From: Neptunomonas antarctica
Lineage (GTDB): Bacteria > Pseudomonadota > Gammaproteobacteria > Pseudomonadales > Balneatricaceae
Direction: 5' to 3'
Length of the DNA stretch: 64,000 nt
Assembly (NCBI RefSeq): GCF_001305295.1
Contig: NZ_LJSI01000037.1
Coordinates: forward strand, 62,001 to 126,000
Made by a program: the position numbers and the translations under genes. The first letter of the stretch is position 1. Every line of letters begins with the position of its first letter. A model generated the notes under the pieces. The model did not search any database. It saw nothing but the letters and a program-made list of their open reading frames with translations, and was not told the origin of the DNA. Below, piece after piece: positions 37,780 to 48,363 of this stretch.

Positions 37780-38811
37780 ATGAGCTATTTTGCATTTGGT
37801 CTGGGTATCGGCACCCAATCCTCCAACGGTGACTGGTTGGAAATCTACTACAACACACCGGTTCTGAATCCGTCAGAAGCGTTAATTAAAGCGGTGACTG
37901 AAATACTGGATTACGAAGGCGGTGATGCAGCTATCGAAATCTGCGAAGCGCAGTTAAAAGATCTGGAAGTCGCGTTTCTTAACGTTGGCGCTGAAGACCA
38001 GGCTGAGATTGTTGAAGTACTCAAAGGCACACAGCAATCCATGGTTATCACCATTCTGGAAACGGATAGCTCTCCGGCAACCACACCCGAAGTGTATTTA
38101 AAGTTAGCACTGCTGTCGCATCGCCTGGTTAAACCACACGGTATTGACCTGTCTGGTATGTTTGGCCTGCTGCCAAACGTGGCCTGGACCAGCGAAGGCG
38201 CTATTGCTCTGGCCGAACTACCGCGCCGCCAACTGGCTGCACGTGCTCAGGGACGTTTGCTGGATGTTCATTCTGTCGACAAATTCCCTAAAATGACTAA
38301 CTACGTGGTACCTGCAGGCATACGTATTGCGGCGACTTCACGTGTTCGTCTGGGCGCTTATGTTGGCGAAGGCACTACCGTAATGCATGAAGGCTTTATC
38401 AACTTCAATGCCGGCACACTGGGTGTCAGCATGGTTGAAGGCCGCATCTCAGCAGGTGTGGTTGTTGGTAACGGTTCGGATCTTGGCGGTGGTTGCTCTA
38501 CCATGGGCACCTTGTCTGGCGGTAACAACGTACGCATCTCTGTCGGTGAAAATTGTCTGTTAGGCGCGAATGCCGGTTTGGGTTTACCTCTGGGCGACCG
38601 TTGCACGATTGAAGCAGGCCTGTATGTGACGGGCGGCTCTAAAGTGACGCTGCTGGATGACCAGAACAACGAAGTGAAGACCATCAAGGCAGGCGAACTC
38701 GCCGGCCAATCTGACCTATTGTTCCGTCGCAACTCGCAGAACGGCCGTATTGAAGTGAAAACTAACAAATCAGCTATCGAGCTGAATGCAGAACTTCACA
38801 AGCATAACTAA
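37780..38811 (+). CDS. dapD: Tetrahydrodipicolinate N-succinyltransferase
   Basis: Adds succinate from succinyl-CoA to tetrahydrodipicolinate. 343 aa, the long gammaproteobacterial form, with an N-terminal domain and a left-handed beta-helix of hexapeptide repeats (about 185-290; VRLGAYVGEGT, GNGSDLGGGCST, ENCLLGANAGLGL). GGGGA lies 7 bases before the start. Followed by a hairpin that separates it from dapE. Confidence 0.96.
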   Translation: MSYFAFGLGIGTQSSNGDWLEIYYNTPVLNPSEALIKAVTEILDYEGGDAAIEICEAQLKDLEVAFLNVGAEDQAEIVEVLKGTQQSMVITILETDSSPATTPEVYLKLALLSHRLVKPHGIDLSGMFGLLPNVAWTSEGAIALAELPRRQLAARAQGRLLDVHSVDKFPKMTNYVVPAGIRIAATSRVRLGAYVGEGTTVMHEGFINFNAGTLGVSMVEGRISAGVVVGNGSDLGGGCSTMGTLSGGNNVRISVGENCLLGANAGLGLPLGDRCTIEAGLYVTGGSKVTLLDDQNNEVKTIKAGELAGQSDLLFRRNSQNGRIEVKTNKSAIELNAELHKHN

Positions 38812-38821
38812 TATGCATTAA

Positions 38822-40039
<1,218 letters not shown>

Positions 40040-40051
40040 ATGACCTGAATA

Positions 40052-40891
40052 ATGAATGTGAATAACGGCCACCTGATCTGCCCCGTCTGCTCTCTTGCGT
40101 TAACGCACGCAGGACGCACCTTGTCCTGTGAACAGCATCATAGTTATGACCAGGCGAAACAGGGCTACTGGAACCTGTTGCTGGTACAGCGCAAACGTTC
40201 CAAAGACCCGGGCGACAACCCGGTAATGGTAGCGGCCCGGACGCATTTTCTCGATCAGGACTATTATCAGCCACTGGCTGATAATGTCTGTGCGGGCATT
40301 ACACAAGAACTGCATACGAAAACTGATTCACGTCTGCTCGATATGGGATGTGGTGAAGGCTACTACACCGCTCAGGTAGAAAAGGCACTAAGCGGAATGA
40401 ATGTGGAGATGATCGGCCTCGACATCTCCAAACATGCCATTAAAGCAGCCTGTCGCCGCAGTAAATCGATACATTGGATGGTCGCCTCAGGTGCGCAAAT
40501 GCCGGTGCCCGAACAAAGCCAGGATCTGCTGCTGGTGATGTTCAGCCGCCTGATGCCCGCCGCCTTTGCCAAAGTGCTAAAGCCTGAAGGGCTTTTGATA
40601 CTGGCATGGCCAGCCAAAGATCATCTGCTGGAATTGCGTCAGAGCATTTATAAAGAGATCAAAATTTCCGAATACAACCCGACGGCAGAACTGGCCACGC
40701 TGTTTAGCTGCGAAAAAGTAGACACGCAGCGTTTCGAGTTCACACTGCAATCCTCCCAGGACATACAAGCATTGCTGGATATGACACCCCATAGCCAACG
40801 CATAGCGGCAGATACCAAAGAGACACTATTAGCCTCTGCACCCTTATCGCTGACCTTTCATGTGAACCTGGGATTCTTCCGGCGCTTATGA
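40052..40891 (+). CDS. rlmA: 23S rRNA (guanine-N1) methyltransferase RlmA
   Basis: 279 aa. N-terminal zinc finger (CPVC, then CEQHH) followed by a Rossmann SAM domain with LLDMGCGEGYY and later MVASGAQMPVPEQS, typical of RrmA/RlmA, which methylates helix 35 of 23S rRNA. 12 bases downstream of dapE. The stop overlaps the next gene by 4 bases. Confidence 0.92.
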   Translation: MNVNNGHLICPVCSLALTHAGRTLSCEQHHSYDQAKQGYWNLLLVQRKRSKDPGDNPVMVAARTHFLDQDYYQPLADNVCAGITQELHTKTDSRLLDMGCGEGYYTAQVEKALSGMNVEMIGLDISKHAIKAACRRSKSIHWMVASGAQMPVPEQSQDLLLVMFSRLMPAAFAKVLKPEGLLILAWPAKDHLLELRQSIYKEIKISEYNPTAELATLFSCEKVDTQRFEFTLQSSQDIQALLDMTPHSQRIAADTKETLLASAPLSLTFHVNLGFFRRL

Positions 40892-41169
40892 ATTGGCTGG
40901 CATTAAAACGTCGCTTAGTAAAACAAGCCGATAATGTTCAACAAAATCTGATCTTATTAATCAGCGGATTAGGATTCTGCCTGCTGGGCTTGTTGTTAGT
41001 CACTATGGCTGAATATCTGTTCGGCCAATCGCTGCAGCAGGAACTCGTCGCATTGGCCGGTATCGCTCTGATAGCGATAGGCGGCCTACTCGCCATCGCA
41101 GGCTATCTAAGCCTTAGCCTGCTACGGATTTTTCGAGTCTTGGTGACGGATGAAAAGAAGAAGAAATAA
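40888..41169 (+). CDS. Small two-helix membrane protein
   Basis: 93 aa with two transmembrane helices (about 22-43 and 54-80) and a Lys-rich C-terminal tail (DEKKKK). ATGA overlap with rlmA implies coupling. No family recognised. Confidence 0.75.
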   Translation: MNWLALKRRLVKQADNVQQNLILLISGLGFCLLGLLLVTMAEYLFGQSLQQELVALAGIALIAIGGLLAIAGYLSLSLLRIFRVLVTDEKKKK

Positions 41170-41422
41170 TATCCGGAAAAATTTTGTTCCGGGTTCATCC
41201 CAAAGCTGCCACTACCTCGTTATAAGATACGTTTTTGATCAGGAGCGAGTGGATATTTTCGTGGGATTTTGTGCTGTCTGGCCTTCCTTTATAGCGGCAT
41301 TTCGGCTGCTTTTTTTCTCTTCCTTGCCGTTACCGGTCTTCATAGTCCTTTCGGGCGATGGCCGCTAACATATCGAGCCTCAACCGTTCTCAATATAAAA
41401 ACGTGCGCTCTTGTGATGATAC

Positions 41423-42550
41423 TCAAGAAGCGTTAATAGACGTGCCGACCTGAACTCTATTACGGCCTTTGTCTTTTGCCTGATAAAGCGCGTCGTCGGC
41501 ACTTTTCAAAAGCATTTCTCTGTTTTGGCCTGGCTTGGCATAACCTGTCGCGATTCCGATCGAGCAGGTTAGTGAGACTTTTTGACTGCCGACACTCATA
41601 TCTATTTCATGGATAGCCGATAACAGCCTGGTTGCAATAGCCTCGCTGTCCTGTTGATTCGTATAAGGCAGCAATACCACAAATTCCTCGCCGCCGTAGC
41701 GTGCGACACTATCGGTTTCGCGATGTACTGTTGCTTGCAATGTTTCGGCGACCCGCTTTAAACATTCATCACCAAATACATGCCCATAAGAATCGTTGAC
41801 CACTTTAAAATAGTCCAGATCCAGCATAAGTATGCTCAGTGGCGATTTCGATCTCGAGCTTCGCTTCCACTCTTCACAAAACCTTCGATCAAAAAACATC
41901 CGATTATTCAACTGGGTAAGCTGATCAGTATGGCTTAATCGCTCCATTTTTTCCGCTCGTTCCTCAGCCAGAAACCTGTTTTTAAGTCCACCCCAATAAT
42001 CGGCATGAGTAACTTTGGTCGTAACATGTATGTATGCCAGAGTAATGAGGGCAGTCGCAGCGAACACCCATTGATCGCTTCCTCCGTAGATAATAAAGAT
42101 GCATACACCAGGTACGACCATTGCAAGTGGGTAAAAAGCACGAATAACATTCGATATGCTGAGCACTACAGAGGCGCCAATTGCAAATGCCATAGTCGCC
42201 ATAGTCCAGACGTAAGGCATGCTGGAGTCATCCCAATGGTAAACAATAATGGCAAACATGACGCCCCAGTGAATGCCGGCCAGCAAGATACTGCCAACAA
42301 GCCAGCGATACATTTTCGAAGCACTGGCTTCAGGGTCGCGATTAAACACACTAAGGTGCCAGATTCTTGACAATAAAATGCACGCCAAGATGGCTGTGTT
42401 GATGTAAAAGAATGCCGGAAACTGAGTATGAGGCAGATAAGGCAGAGTAATTAGTAGCCAGATAACCGGATATGCTGCGATACCGGCCTTTCCCCTGATA
42501 GTAAGGTCAATCAAGCCCTGCTTTTGTAATTGTTTGGAGTATTCGTTCAT
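41423..42550 (-). CDS. Membrane diguanylate cyclase (six-helix sensor + GGDEF)
   Basis: 375 aa. Six predicted helices (about residues 25-178) resembling a MASE-type sensor, then a GGDEF domain. Active-site GGEEF at 286-290, with an intact I-site RETD at 277-280, five residues before it. LDLDYFKVVNDSYGH is the typical metal/GTP loop. Makes c-di-GMP; signal unknown. Stand-alone gene. Confidence 0.93.
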   Translation of the reverse strand: MNEYSKQLQKQGLIDLTIRGKAGIAAYPVIWLLITLPYLPHTQFPAFFYINTAILACILLSRIWHLSVFNRDPEASASKMYRWLVGSILLAGIHWGVMFAIIVYHWDDSSMPYVWTMATMAFAIGASVVLSISNVIRAFYPLAMVVPGVCIFIIYGGSDQWVFAATALITLAYIHVTTKVTHADYWGGLKNRFLAEERAEKMERLSHTDQLTQLNNRMFFDRRFCEEWKRSSRSKSPLSILMLDLDYFKVVNDSYGHVFGDECLKRVAETLQATVHRETDSVARYGGEEFVVLLPYTNQQDSEAIATRLLSAIHEIDMSVGSQKVSLTCSIGIATGYAKPGQNREMLLKSADDALYQAKDKGRNRVQVGTSINAS

Positions 42551-42729
42551 ACCACTAATATAGTCTACTTCTCGAATTTAGGGGTACTTACGAAGTAGAA
42601 TTCTGGGTTTCATTGCGAAACCCGGATAAAGAACAATGCTGTTTAGTGACTCTTTAACTTTATTCGGGAATACAGTCCTGAAACTTAAGCCTCAAGCCTA
42701 AAACGCGCACCGTTAAGTGCGCGGCCCAA

Positions 42730-44043
42730 TTACATCGGCATTACCTGGCCATTTAACGTTGCTACGCCGCCTTTAACCTTGAGTTCTACCTGGTACTCGT
42801 CACCTTTTTTCTGAACAAAACCCATCTGCACCAAACCGTTTATCTGACGCGGGTTGTAATCCGGCATGGCTTCCAGCATAGCGGCAGGCACGGTGAACTG
42901 TGCATTTAATGTTACATACTGTCTGATTTTATCGGGCTGAGACATTATTTCTGAGACAGCAAAAGGTGCCAGGTCTAGCTCTGCACTGCCTTGTGCTTTA
43001 TGCCCTTCCCAGCTAACGGACAGATCGTTAACATCCATGCCAATTCCTTGCCGTGTAACTCCATCTGCCACGACCATCAAACCCTCCATCTGCTGAAGCA
43101 TAGCCTCAGACGAGCGGTCGACCTGCTGCAACATAATAGCCAGCTCGCGTGTAGTTAAATAATCCAGATCAAATGCCAACTGCAGATTAGGCGCCTCGAT
43201 CGTCTGCGCGGCCTTACCGGCTTGTGAAGCGCTAAAAGAATCTGCTGCGTAATTAATATCCGTGAGCAATCGACCGGCTTCCAGCCTTTGCTGAATCTCC
43301 AGATTCAAGCCTTCTACCTGTGCACTAAATTTATCGTTCTCGACAACCACACGTTCAATGTTAAACACACCATCCAACGCCTCAACCATCACGGCCTGTA
43401 ACGGATCATCGTGATCTAAGTGGCCGGTTTCATGCCCCGTAATACCTTGAATGGAAAGTGTGGCATTGTTAGCCTCAACACCGCTATCCTGCATCGCGAA
43501 GTCCAACATGAAATCGCGGTCTTTTTGCTCAAACTCCAATTGAATAGCGCCCAGCGTAGCTTTTTCCTGCTTTGCAGACACGACAACAAATTGACCTGAC
43601 TGCATCGAACCCGTCATCGACAGCGTCTGCGATAGTGGATTAAAGCGTTGATTAACTTCTAAGGTAACCGGCTCAAGCTCTGTATTTGTCTGGATGGACT
43701 TCAGCTTTGCTAACAAGCCGCTATCGGCAAGTGTAATTCGTGATGCCGCACCCAAAAAGCCATGTTTAACTTCAAGATTAAAGGGAATATCCCGTCCACC
43801 CATCCATTCTTCAGCACCTTTGGGGAGTTCTGCCGGGGTGTAAACCATCTGGTAATGGGATGAATAAAAACCAGTGTCAGCGTTAACCTGGATAAAAGCC
43901 TGACCCTGTGTCTGGTTTTTTGCCTGTTCAACCGCATGCGCTATAAACTTATCAGCCTCTTGACCTGAATAATAAACCCCTGACAGATACACTACTGAAA
44001 AGCCCAACACCGACGTCAATCCTATGACTATTTTCTTATTCAT
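42730..44043 (-). CDS. DUF945/YdgA-family membrane-anchored protein
   Basis: 437 aa from ATG44043 (AGGA 8 bases upstream); the frame is open upstream but has no signal there. N-terminal transmembrane helix (IVIGLTSVLGFSVVYLSGVY), then a long periplasmic beta-rich region with several LN-rich repeats, as in YdgA. Function unknown. Confidence 0.85.
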   Translation of the reverse strand: MNKKIVIGLTSVLGFSVVYLSGVYYSGQEADKFIAHAVEQAKNQTQGQAFIQVNADTGFYSSHYQMVYTPAELPKGAEEWMGGRDIPFNLEVKHGFLGAASRITLADSGLLAKLKSIQTNTELEPVTLEVNQRFNPLSQTLSMTGSMQSGQFVVVSAKQEKATLGAIQLEFEQKDRDFMLDFAMQDSGVEANNATLSIQGITGHETGHLDHDDPLQAVMVEALDGVFNIERVVVENDKFSAQVEGLNLEIQQRLEAGRLLTDINYAADSFSASQAGKAAQTIEAPNLQLAFDLDYLTTRELAIMLQQVDRSSEAMLQQMEGLMVVADGVTRQGIGMDVNDLSVSWEGHKAQGSAELDLAPFAVSEIMSQPDKIRQYVTLNAQFTVPAAMLEAMPDYNPRQINGLVQMGFVQKKGDEYQVELKVKGGVATLNGQVMPM

Positions 44044-44196
44044 TCCCAATCCTGTTTTTAAAAAATACAAAGGACCAAGGATACATGATCTAACCTTAAA
44101 AGGAATATCTCTTCTCAACACCTGAGCCTCTTGATCATCCTCGCCAAGCAACGCATACTGGCCGCCAAACAAAACCGACTGTATTGATGTATTGCA

Positions 44197-44595
44197 ATGA
44201 ACAATCAGCGCCACCCCGATATTGAAATCTATATAAAAACCCGCCCACTTGCCGGAATAGAAAACTGGTTATCGACACTAGGGGAAGCGTGTGTTTCCAG
44301 CGTGTCGTCAGAGCCTTCAGGCAATAAAACGCATGAATATACGCTCACCATTGACGGCGAATCTATTCCTGTTTTTGTTCACGAAAAAGCAGCCGGTAAA
44401 GCCTGGACCAGCGTGTGGTTCCAATCGGATAAAACCCCTTGGGAAAAAGATCTTGATTGCGCACGCGTTGCATCCTTAGCGCTACAGGCTCAGGTTCGCT
44501 GTATTGCCACTGGCTGGACAACGGGTGATGACCCTGATGAATGGTGGAAAGTTGAAGATAAGGTAGAAGAACTGATTACCTGGACTTCTGCCTGA
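44197..44595 (+). CDS. Conserved hypothetical protein
   Basis: 132 aa, cytoplasmic, alpha/beta pattern, Trp-rich C-terminal half (GKAWTSVWFQSDKTPWEKDL, then GWTTGDDPDEWW). Strong codon use and a downstream terminator argue for a real gene. I do not recognise the family. Confidence 0.75.
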   Translation: MNNQRHPDIEIYIKTRPLAGIENWLSTLGEACVSSVSSEPSGNKTHEYTLTIDGESIPVFVHEKAAGKAWTSVWFQSDKTPWEKDLDCARVASLALQAQVRCIATGWTTGDDPDEWWKVEDKVEELITWTSA

Positions 44596-44638
44596 TCAAC
44601 TGACTGAATAACTAAGCTAATGAGTCAGTTAAAAGAGG

Positions 44639-44660
44639 GACCGTTTTTACGGTCTTTTTT
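44639..44660 (+). terminator. Rho-independent terminator
   Basis: 6-bp stem GACCGT / ACGGTC with a TTTT loop followed by six T residues, 43 bases after the stop at 44595. Confidence 0.88.
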
Positions 44661-44717
44661 ATGTGTAAGAGATCAGTTTATGTTTAAAAAACTCGGTCTC
44701 TTATAAATAAGCATCTG

Positions 44718-45632
44718 TCAGTTACGAGTGTTGCGCGCTGCGCGCTGCGTTTTATGAGCAGCATATTGCTGAAAAGCGACAGCGAACACAATCAGCACTA
44801 AACCAATATAAGTCGCACTAACAATCTCCTCTCCCAGAATCGTATGAATCAGAATCAAAGATAAAAACGGCGATAAAAAAATCAGATTACTGACTCTGCT
44901 TACATGTGTTGCCAATTTGAGCGCATTCATCCACAGCAGAAAGGTAATACCCATCTCGAAAACCCCCACATACACAGCGCTTAACAGTCCTTCTGTACTG
45001 TCTGGAATGCCATCGAACCACCAGGTAGCCAACAACACCAGCGGCGTTCCATTTAAAAAACAGAGCAATAATGATATTTCAGAGGGTGTTTCATTTTTGG
45101 CGTTTAGTATCCAATAAAGCGCCCAAAGTACCGTACTAGCCAGCGCCAGCGCTACGCCCAAACCACTATCAAAGGCTAAACCGAATAGGTCGCCACGTGT
45201 TGAAATAACCAACACACCGCAGTACCCCAGGATAAGTGCGACAATATCAGAACGCTGCAACGCTTGCCCGAGTAACGGCACGGCCAATAAAGATAGCACT
45301 AATGCCCAGGTATAATTCAACGGTTGCGCCTGTTGTGCAGGCAGCAGATCGTAGGCTTGAAACAAGATGACATAATATAAAAAAGGGTTCAGCATCCCTA
45401 ACAAAACGAAGCGCCAGGGGGCTTTTTTCCAATAACGGCAAACATCACTCCACCGATGCTTTCTAAATACCGCTATTAACAACACCAGTAGTGACGTCAC
45501 ACTGGCGATAGATAACAACTGTAGAGGCGTCAGATGTTGCAACGCCAGCTTAAATGCCGTCGCCACGGTTGACCACAGCAACACCGCACCCAACCCGCAA
45601 AGCATCGCTTTTGATTGATTTTTTTCGTCCAT
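44718..45632 (-). CDS. EamA/DMT-family permease
   Basis: 304 aa with ten predicted helices in two EamA repeats (LCGLGAVLLWSTVATAFKLAL; VALALASTVLWALYWIL). ATG45632 begins MDEKNQS, the usual short cytoplasmic lead; the frame extends to 45695. Inner-membrane metabolite exporter of unknown substrate. Confidence 0.88.
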   Translation of the reverse strand: MDEKNQSKAMLCGLGAVLLWSTVATAFKLALQHLTPLQLLSIASVTSLLVLLIAVFRKHRWSDVCRYWKKAPWRFVLLGMLNPFLYYVILFQAYDLLPAQQAQPLNYTWALVLSLLAVPLLGQALQRSDIVALILGYCGVLVISTRGDLFGLAFDSGLGVALALASTVLWALYWILNAKNETPSEISLLLCFLNGTPLVLLATWWFDGIPDSTEGLLSAVYVGVFEMGITFLLWMNALKLATHVSRVSNLIFLSPFLSLILIHTILGEEIVSATYIGLVLIVFAVAFQQYAAHKTQRAARNTRN

Positions 45633-45718
45633 GATACCAGCACCAAAGAATAAGCAGCACAGTTTAGTCGAGCGCGACTTAAAATCAAAAATCATGAAAT
45701 GAAATCTAGATTATCAGC

Positions 45719-46162
45719 TTACGCTACGGCAGAGATAGAGGGCACAGAGGTCAGTGACTGGCTAATTTGGTCGAGCAACAGACGCCCGGATGACACCAGC
45801 GCCATTTTGGCAAATTCATCAGCATAAGCACGGTGCGGCCGGGGCATATCAGCCCGTGCAGAAAGGTGGCTGTTAATATAAGCAAAATCACTGGGCACAT
45901 CATAATTAACCGAATGATTTAAACGACCCACAAGATAAGGAGTATGTAACTCGTCTATGGTTGGAAAAGTCTCTTCCGGAAGCTTAAAGCCTTCACCGCC
46001 TTCACGTTGAGCTACCTGTGGCACGTATGAATAGCTATTCGACTGATTAGTTGAGATAAGGCTCAGCAGCATAGCAAAGTCGGCCCCATGCGGAGCCTGC
46101 ACTGCCTGGGGCAATGACGATGTATACGTCTCTATCCGCGCCTGTATCTTTTCAGTCTGCAT
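45719..46162 (-). CDS. Conserved hypothetical protein
   Basis: 147 aa from ATG46162 (MQTEKIQARIE), or 163 aa from 46210. No signal peptide or helix pair. Contains GADFAMLLSLIST and a C-terminal PRPHRAYADEFAKMAL segment. I do not recognise the family. Confidence 0.6.
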   Translation of the reverse strand: MQTEKIQARIETYTSSLPQAVQAPHGADFAMLLSLISTNQSNSYSYVPQVAQREGGEGFKLPEETFPTIDELHTPYLVGRLNHSVNYDVPSDFAYINSHLSARADMPRPHRAYADEFAKMALVSSGRLLLDQISQSLTSVPSISAVA

Positions 46163-46354
46163 GTTTTGTATCGTTCTTTGTGAATGCCTGTGTCGAATGC
46201 TCATCAGCAACTAGGTTGTGTATCGGCACATGATTGAAATCCTTTATGCTTTTTACATAACGTCAGTGTCGTTTCCAGCATAAGTCTGCATAAAATCCAT
46301 ATAAGTTTGCATAATTTGCCCAAAAAGCCTGCATAAGCACTATTTTTGTAGTGA

Positions 46355-46872
46355 GACTACGAAGAGGGTGGCAGTGCTATGTAGAGCTATACCCAGCCAT
46401 CTACATTCCTGAAAGCGAACGGAGGAGTATGGCAGGTATCGACCCTAACCGGACAAACGAAGACCAAAACATGTCAATTATTAAACCTATCCCGACATGA
46501 AATGATAGCAAAAAACATAGGCGTAAAATTCGGATGGCTTACTGGTAACAGTAGCGAAAGCTACACACTAAAGTAACAAGCCTGATGAGACTGGGCATTC
46601 GTTGTCAGACAACGGTTGGGTACGGAATTACTAGTACCAACAGTAGGATCTTTTAGGCGAAGCCCCATGGTGCAGTTCAAAAAATCCGGCGCTTAATCAA
46701 GCATTATCCAATGCTTATTTAAAGTCTCAGAGGCTTTATGCATTGCGTGATGGTTGGATCAAGCTTCATTATTCTCAATGAAACGCCCTGTGCGGATCCG
46801 GTGTGCTTGCATATCCGAAGAGGGTGCAGGTGTTGTGGGGGTAGAGGGTTAGATACCCTCTGCTATCCGATT
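46355..46872 (+). mobile_element. Degenerate group II intron-like element
   Basis: Non-coding stretch with features of a bacterial group II intron: domain I-like segments (CGACCCTAACC, then AACGAAGACC), a GTAGCGAAAGCTAC hairpin with a GAAA tetraloop, a domain V-like region beginning GAAACGCCCTGTGCGG, and a final hairpin AGAGGG-TTAGATA-CCCTCT resembling domain VI before the end TATCCGAT. The central reverse-transcriptase gene is gone except for a 44-codon remnant. Boundaries are approximate and the identification rests on recalled motifs. It lies just before an accessory gene cluster. Confidence 0.55.
46647..46781 (+). pseudogene. Remnant of the intron-encoded protein C-terminus
   Basis: An open frame of 44 codons following an in-frame stop, ending just before the domain V-like sequence. 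The tail RLYALRDGWIKLHYSQ looks like a conserved protein C-terminus rather than random coding. If the element is a group II intron, this is what remains of the reverse transcriptase/maturase after an internal deletion. Confidence 0.4.
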
Positions 46873-46876
46873 ATGC

Positions 46877-47491
46877 TTAAATTTTCCCATATTCACTAAT
46901 TTTTAGCTTGTAATATTCAGCCCATGTTAGCATTAAGATAACGCTGGAAATACCAAGTAAAATATATGCAACACCCTTTGGGCCTAAGGTATAAAGTAAA
47001 TTAGTAGCGACTCCAAGAATTTGTGCTCGCCAGCCACCGCCAGTATGTATAAATGACGATGACCATTCTGGATAAATAAACATTACACAAGCCAAAAATA
47101 AAGATGAAAAGAACCATAGTGACGTAATAAAGAACCTGAATATGCCGACGACTTTTCCACTAAAGCTAGCGAATACAGTAAACAAAATAGAGAAAGCAAT
47201 AAAGCTTAAAAATATTGATTTTGCATACCCTGTTAATTCTTCGGCACCGAAATAGTAGAAGCTAAAGTAAAATAAAATTGGCACACTCAGCACTAAGGAA
47301 GAAAAAAATATTGCCATTCTGGTCCAGAAGGAATTACGAGAATTTTCAATAGTATTTATGACATGATTAGCCTTGCTCATGTCTAGTCCTGACTGCATTA
47401 ACATACCAACTATCTCATCATGACTCTTGCCTGATTCAAGCTGATCATTAACAATAGTTACTAACTTCCCAAATGGATCATCGTTACTCAC
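46877..47491 (-). CDS. Four-helix membrane protein, hypothetical
   Basis: 204 aa: a soluble N-terminal part (1-52, with VNDQLESGKSHDEIVGMLMQSG, a short helical domain) and four transmembrane helices. AT-rich, unlike the core genes. GGAG precedes the start. No family recognised. Confidence 0.72.
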   Translation of the reverse strand: MSNDDPFGKLVTIVNDQLESGKSHDEIVGMLMQSGLDMSKANHVINTIENSRNSFWTRMAIFFSSLVLSVPILFYFSFYYFGAEELTGYAKSIFLSFIAFSILFTVFASFSGKVVGIFRFFITSLWFFSSLFLACVMFIYPEWSSSFIHTGGGWRAQILGVATNLLYTLGPKGVAYILLGISSVILMLTWAEYYKLKISEYGKI

Positions 47492-47925
47492 AACAGCTCC
47501 TTTTGAGCATGACAGCTGCGCGCTAATTGGGTTTTTAGTAAAAAGCCATAAGCCTTAATCTATTATAATACAAAGGGATAAATGCATTTTTATAGACATG
47601 ATTTTTGCAAATAGCCACTCCTCTCCTCAATACATTCAATCCCTATACTAGAACCATAGTTCATTAGTTATAAAGATCAATCACTTAGCACTTTATTTCC
47701 TTATTCAGGGCAAAGTTGCTCGTTATTTGGGTCAAATTTGACAGTTAATCAGTGACCGAGAAAAAACTATCTAAATGTATGGAAAGGTCGATACTTGCCT
47801 ATCTTTAGAGTTGCCATATATGGCCGATTCACTTGAAAATAATCATTAATTTGACCCTAATTTCACGGATATTCGTAAAAACCATCACTTATCAGTATTA
47901 TACGATCATTGACTCTAAAAACATG
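47492..47925. other. Intergenic region upstream of the BlaI-type repressor
   Basis: About 430 bases without a gene. A 9-base inverted pair (GGGTCAAAT at 47729-47737 and ATTTGACCC at 47849-47857) is too far apart to be a simple operator. No RNA was recognised. Confidence 0.45.
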
Positions 47926-47947
47926 TTTATGATGAGCACATCATAAA
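47926..47947. promoter_or_regulatory. Candidate BlaI-type operator
   Basis: Perfect 9-bp inverted repeat TTTATGATG-AGCA-CATCATAAA, 32 bases before the repressor start. It sits in the likely promoter/leader of the operon, as expected for an autoregulated BlaI/MecI-family gene. Confidence 0.65.
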
Positions 47948-47979
47948 AATCAGAATGTCTGTTAAAAGGTACGCACTAA

Positions 47980-48363
47980 ATGCGCTTAGGTGAATTAGAA
48001 AAGTTACTCCTTAATTACCTATGGAAGGAAAAGCTCGCTGACGCCAAGCAGGTGCATAGTCATTTTGAACAAACCCGAGGAGGTAGTCTCAACACGATTC
48101 AATCGACTCTGGACAGACTGTATAAAAAAGGGCTTTTAAGCCGAACAAAGTGTGGATATGCATACTCATATTCCCCCGCTGTCGAACGAAAAGAACTTTT
48201 AGGCTCACTGATTACGGATATAACTCAAGAGCTGGCAAAAAATGATTCTGATGCCATATTAGAAGCCTTTATAGACATCTCAACTCAGCTAGATGAAAAA
48301 AGCTTGCAACGACTCGAAGATTTAATCGCTACTAGAAAAAACAATATGGGTAAGGACAAATGA
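47980..48363 (+). CDS. BlaI/MecI/CopY-family transcriptional repressor
   Basis: 127 aa with the winged-helix layout of this family: LGELEKLLLNYLWKEK, then NTIQSTLDRLYKKGLLSR and YSYSPAVERKELLG. These repressors are cleaved when the partner M56 protease is activated. Overlaps the protease gene by 4 bases. The metal-related neighbours suggest control of that cluster rather than a beta-lactamase, none of which is encoded here. Confidence 0.9.
   Translation: MRLGELEKLLLNYLWKEKLADAKQVHSHFEQTRGGSLNTIQSTLDRLYKKGLLSRTKCGYAYSYSPAVERKELLGSLITDITQELAKNDSDAILEAFIDISTQLDEKSLQRLEDLIATRKNNMGKDK

Noticed and set aside
41150-41368. Open frame of 72 codons on the plus strand after the two-helix membrane protein
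   Set aside because: It overlaps the end of the upstream gene, has no ribosome site and shows unstructured composition (RRRNNIRKNFVPGSS); it looks like chance.
47729-47857. Inverted repeat GGGTCAAAT / ATTTGACCC
   Set aside because: The arms are over 110 bases apart with no intervening structure; probably chance in AT-rich DNA.
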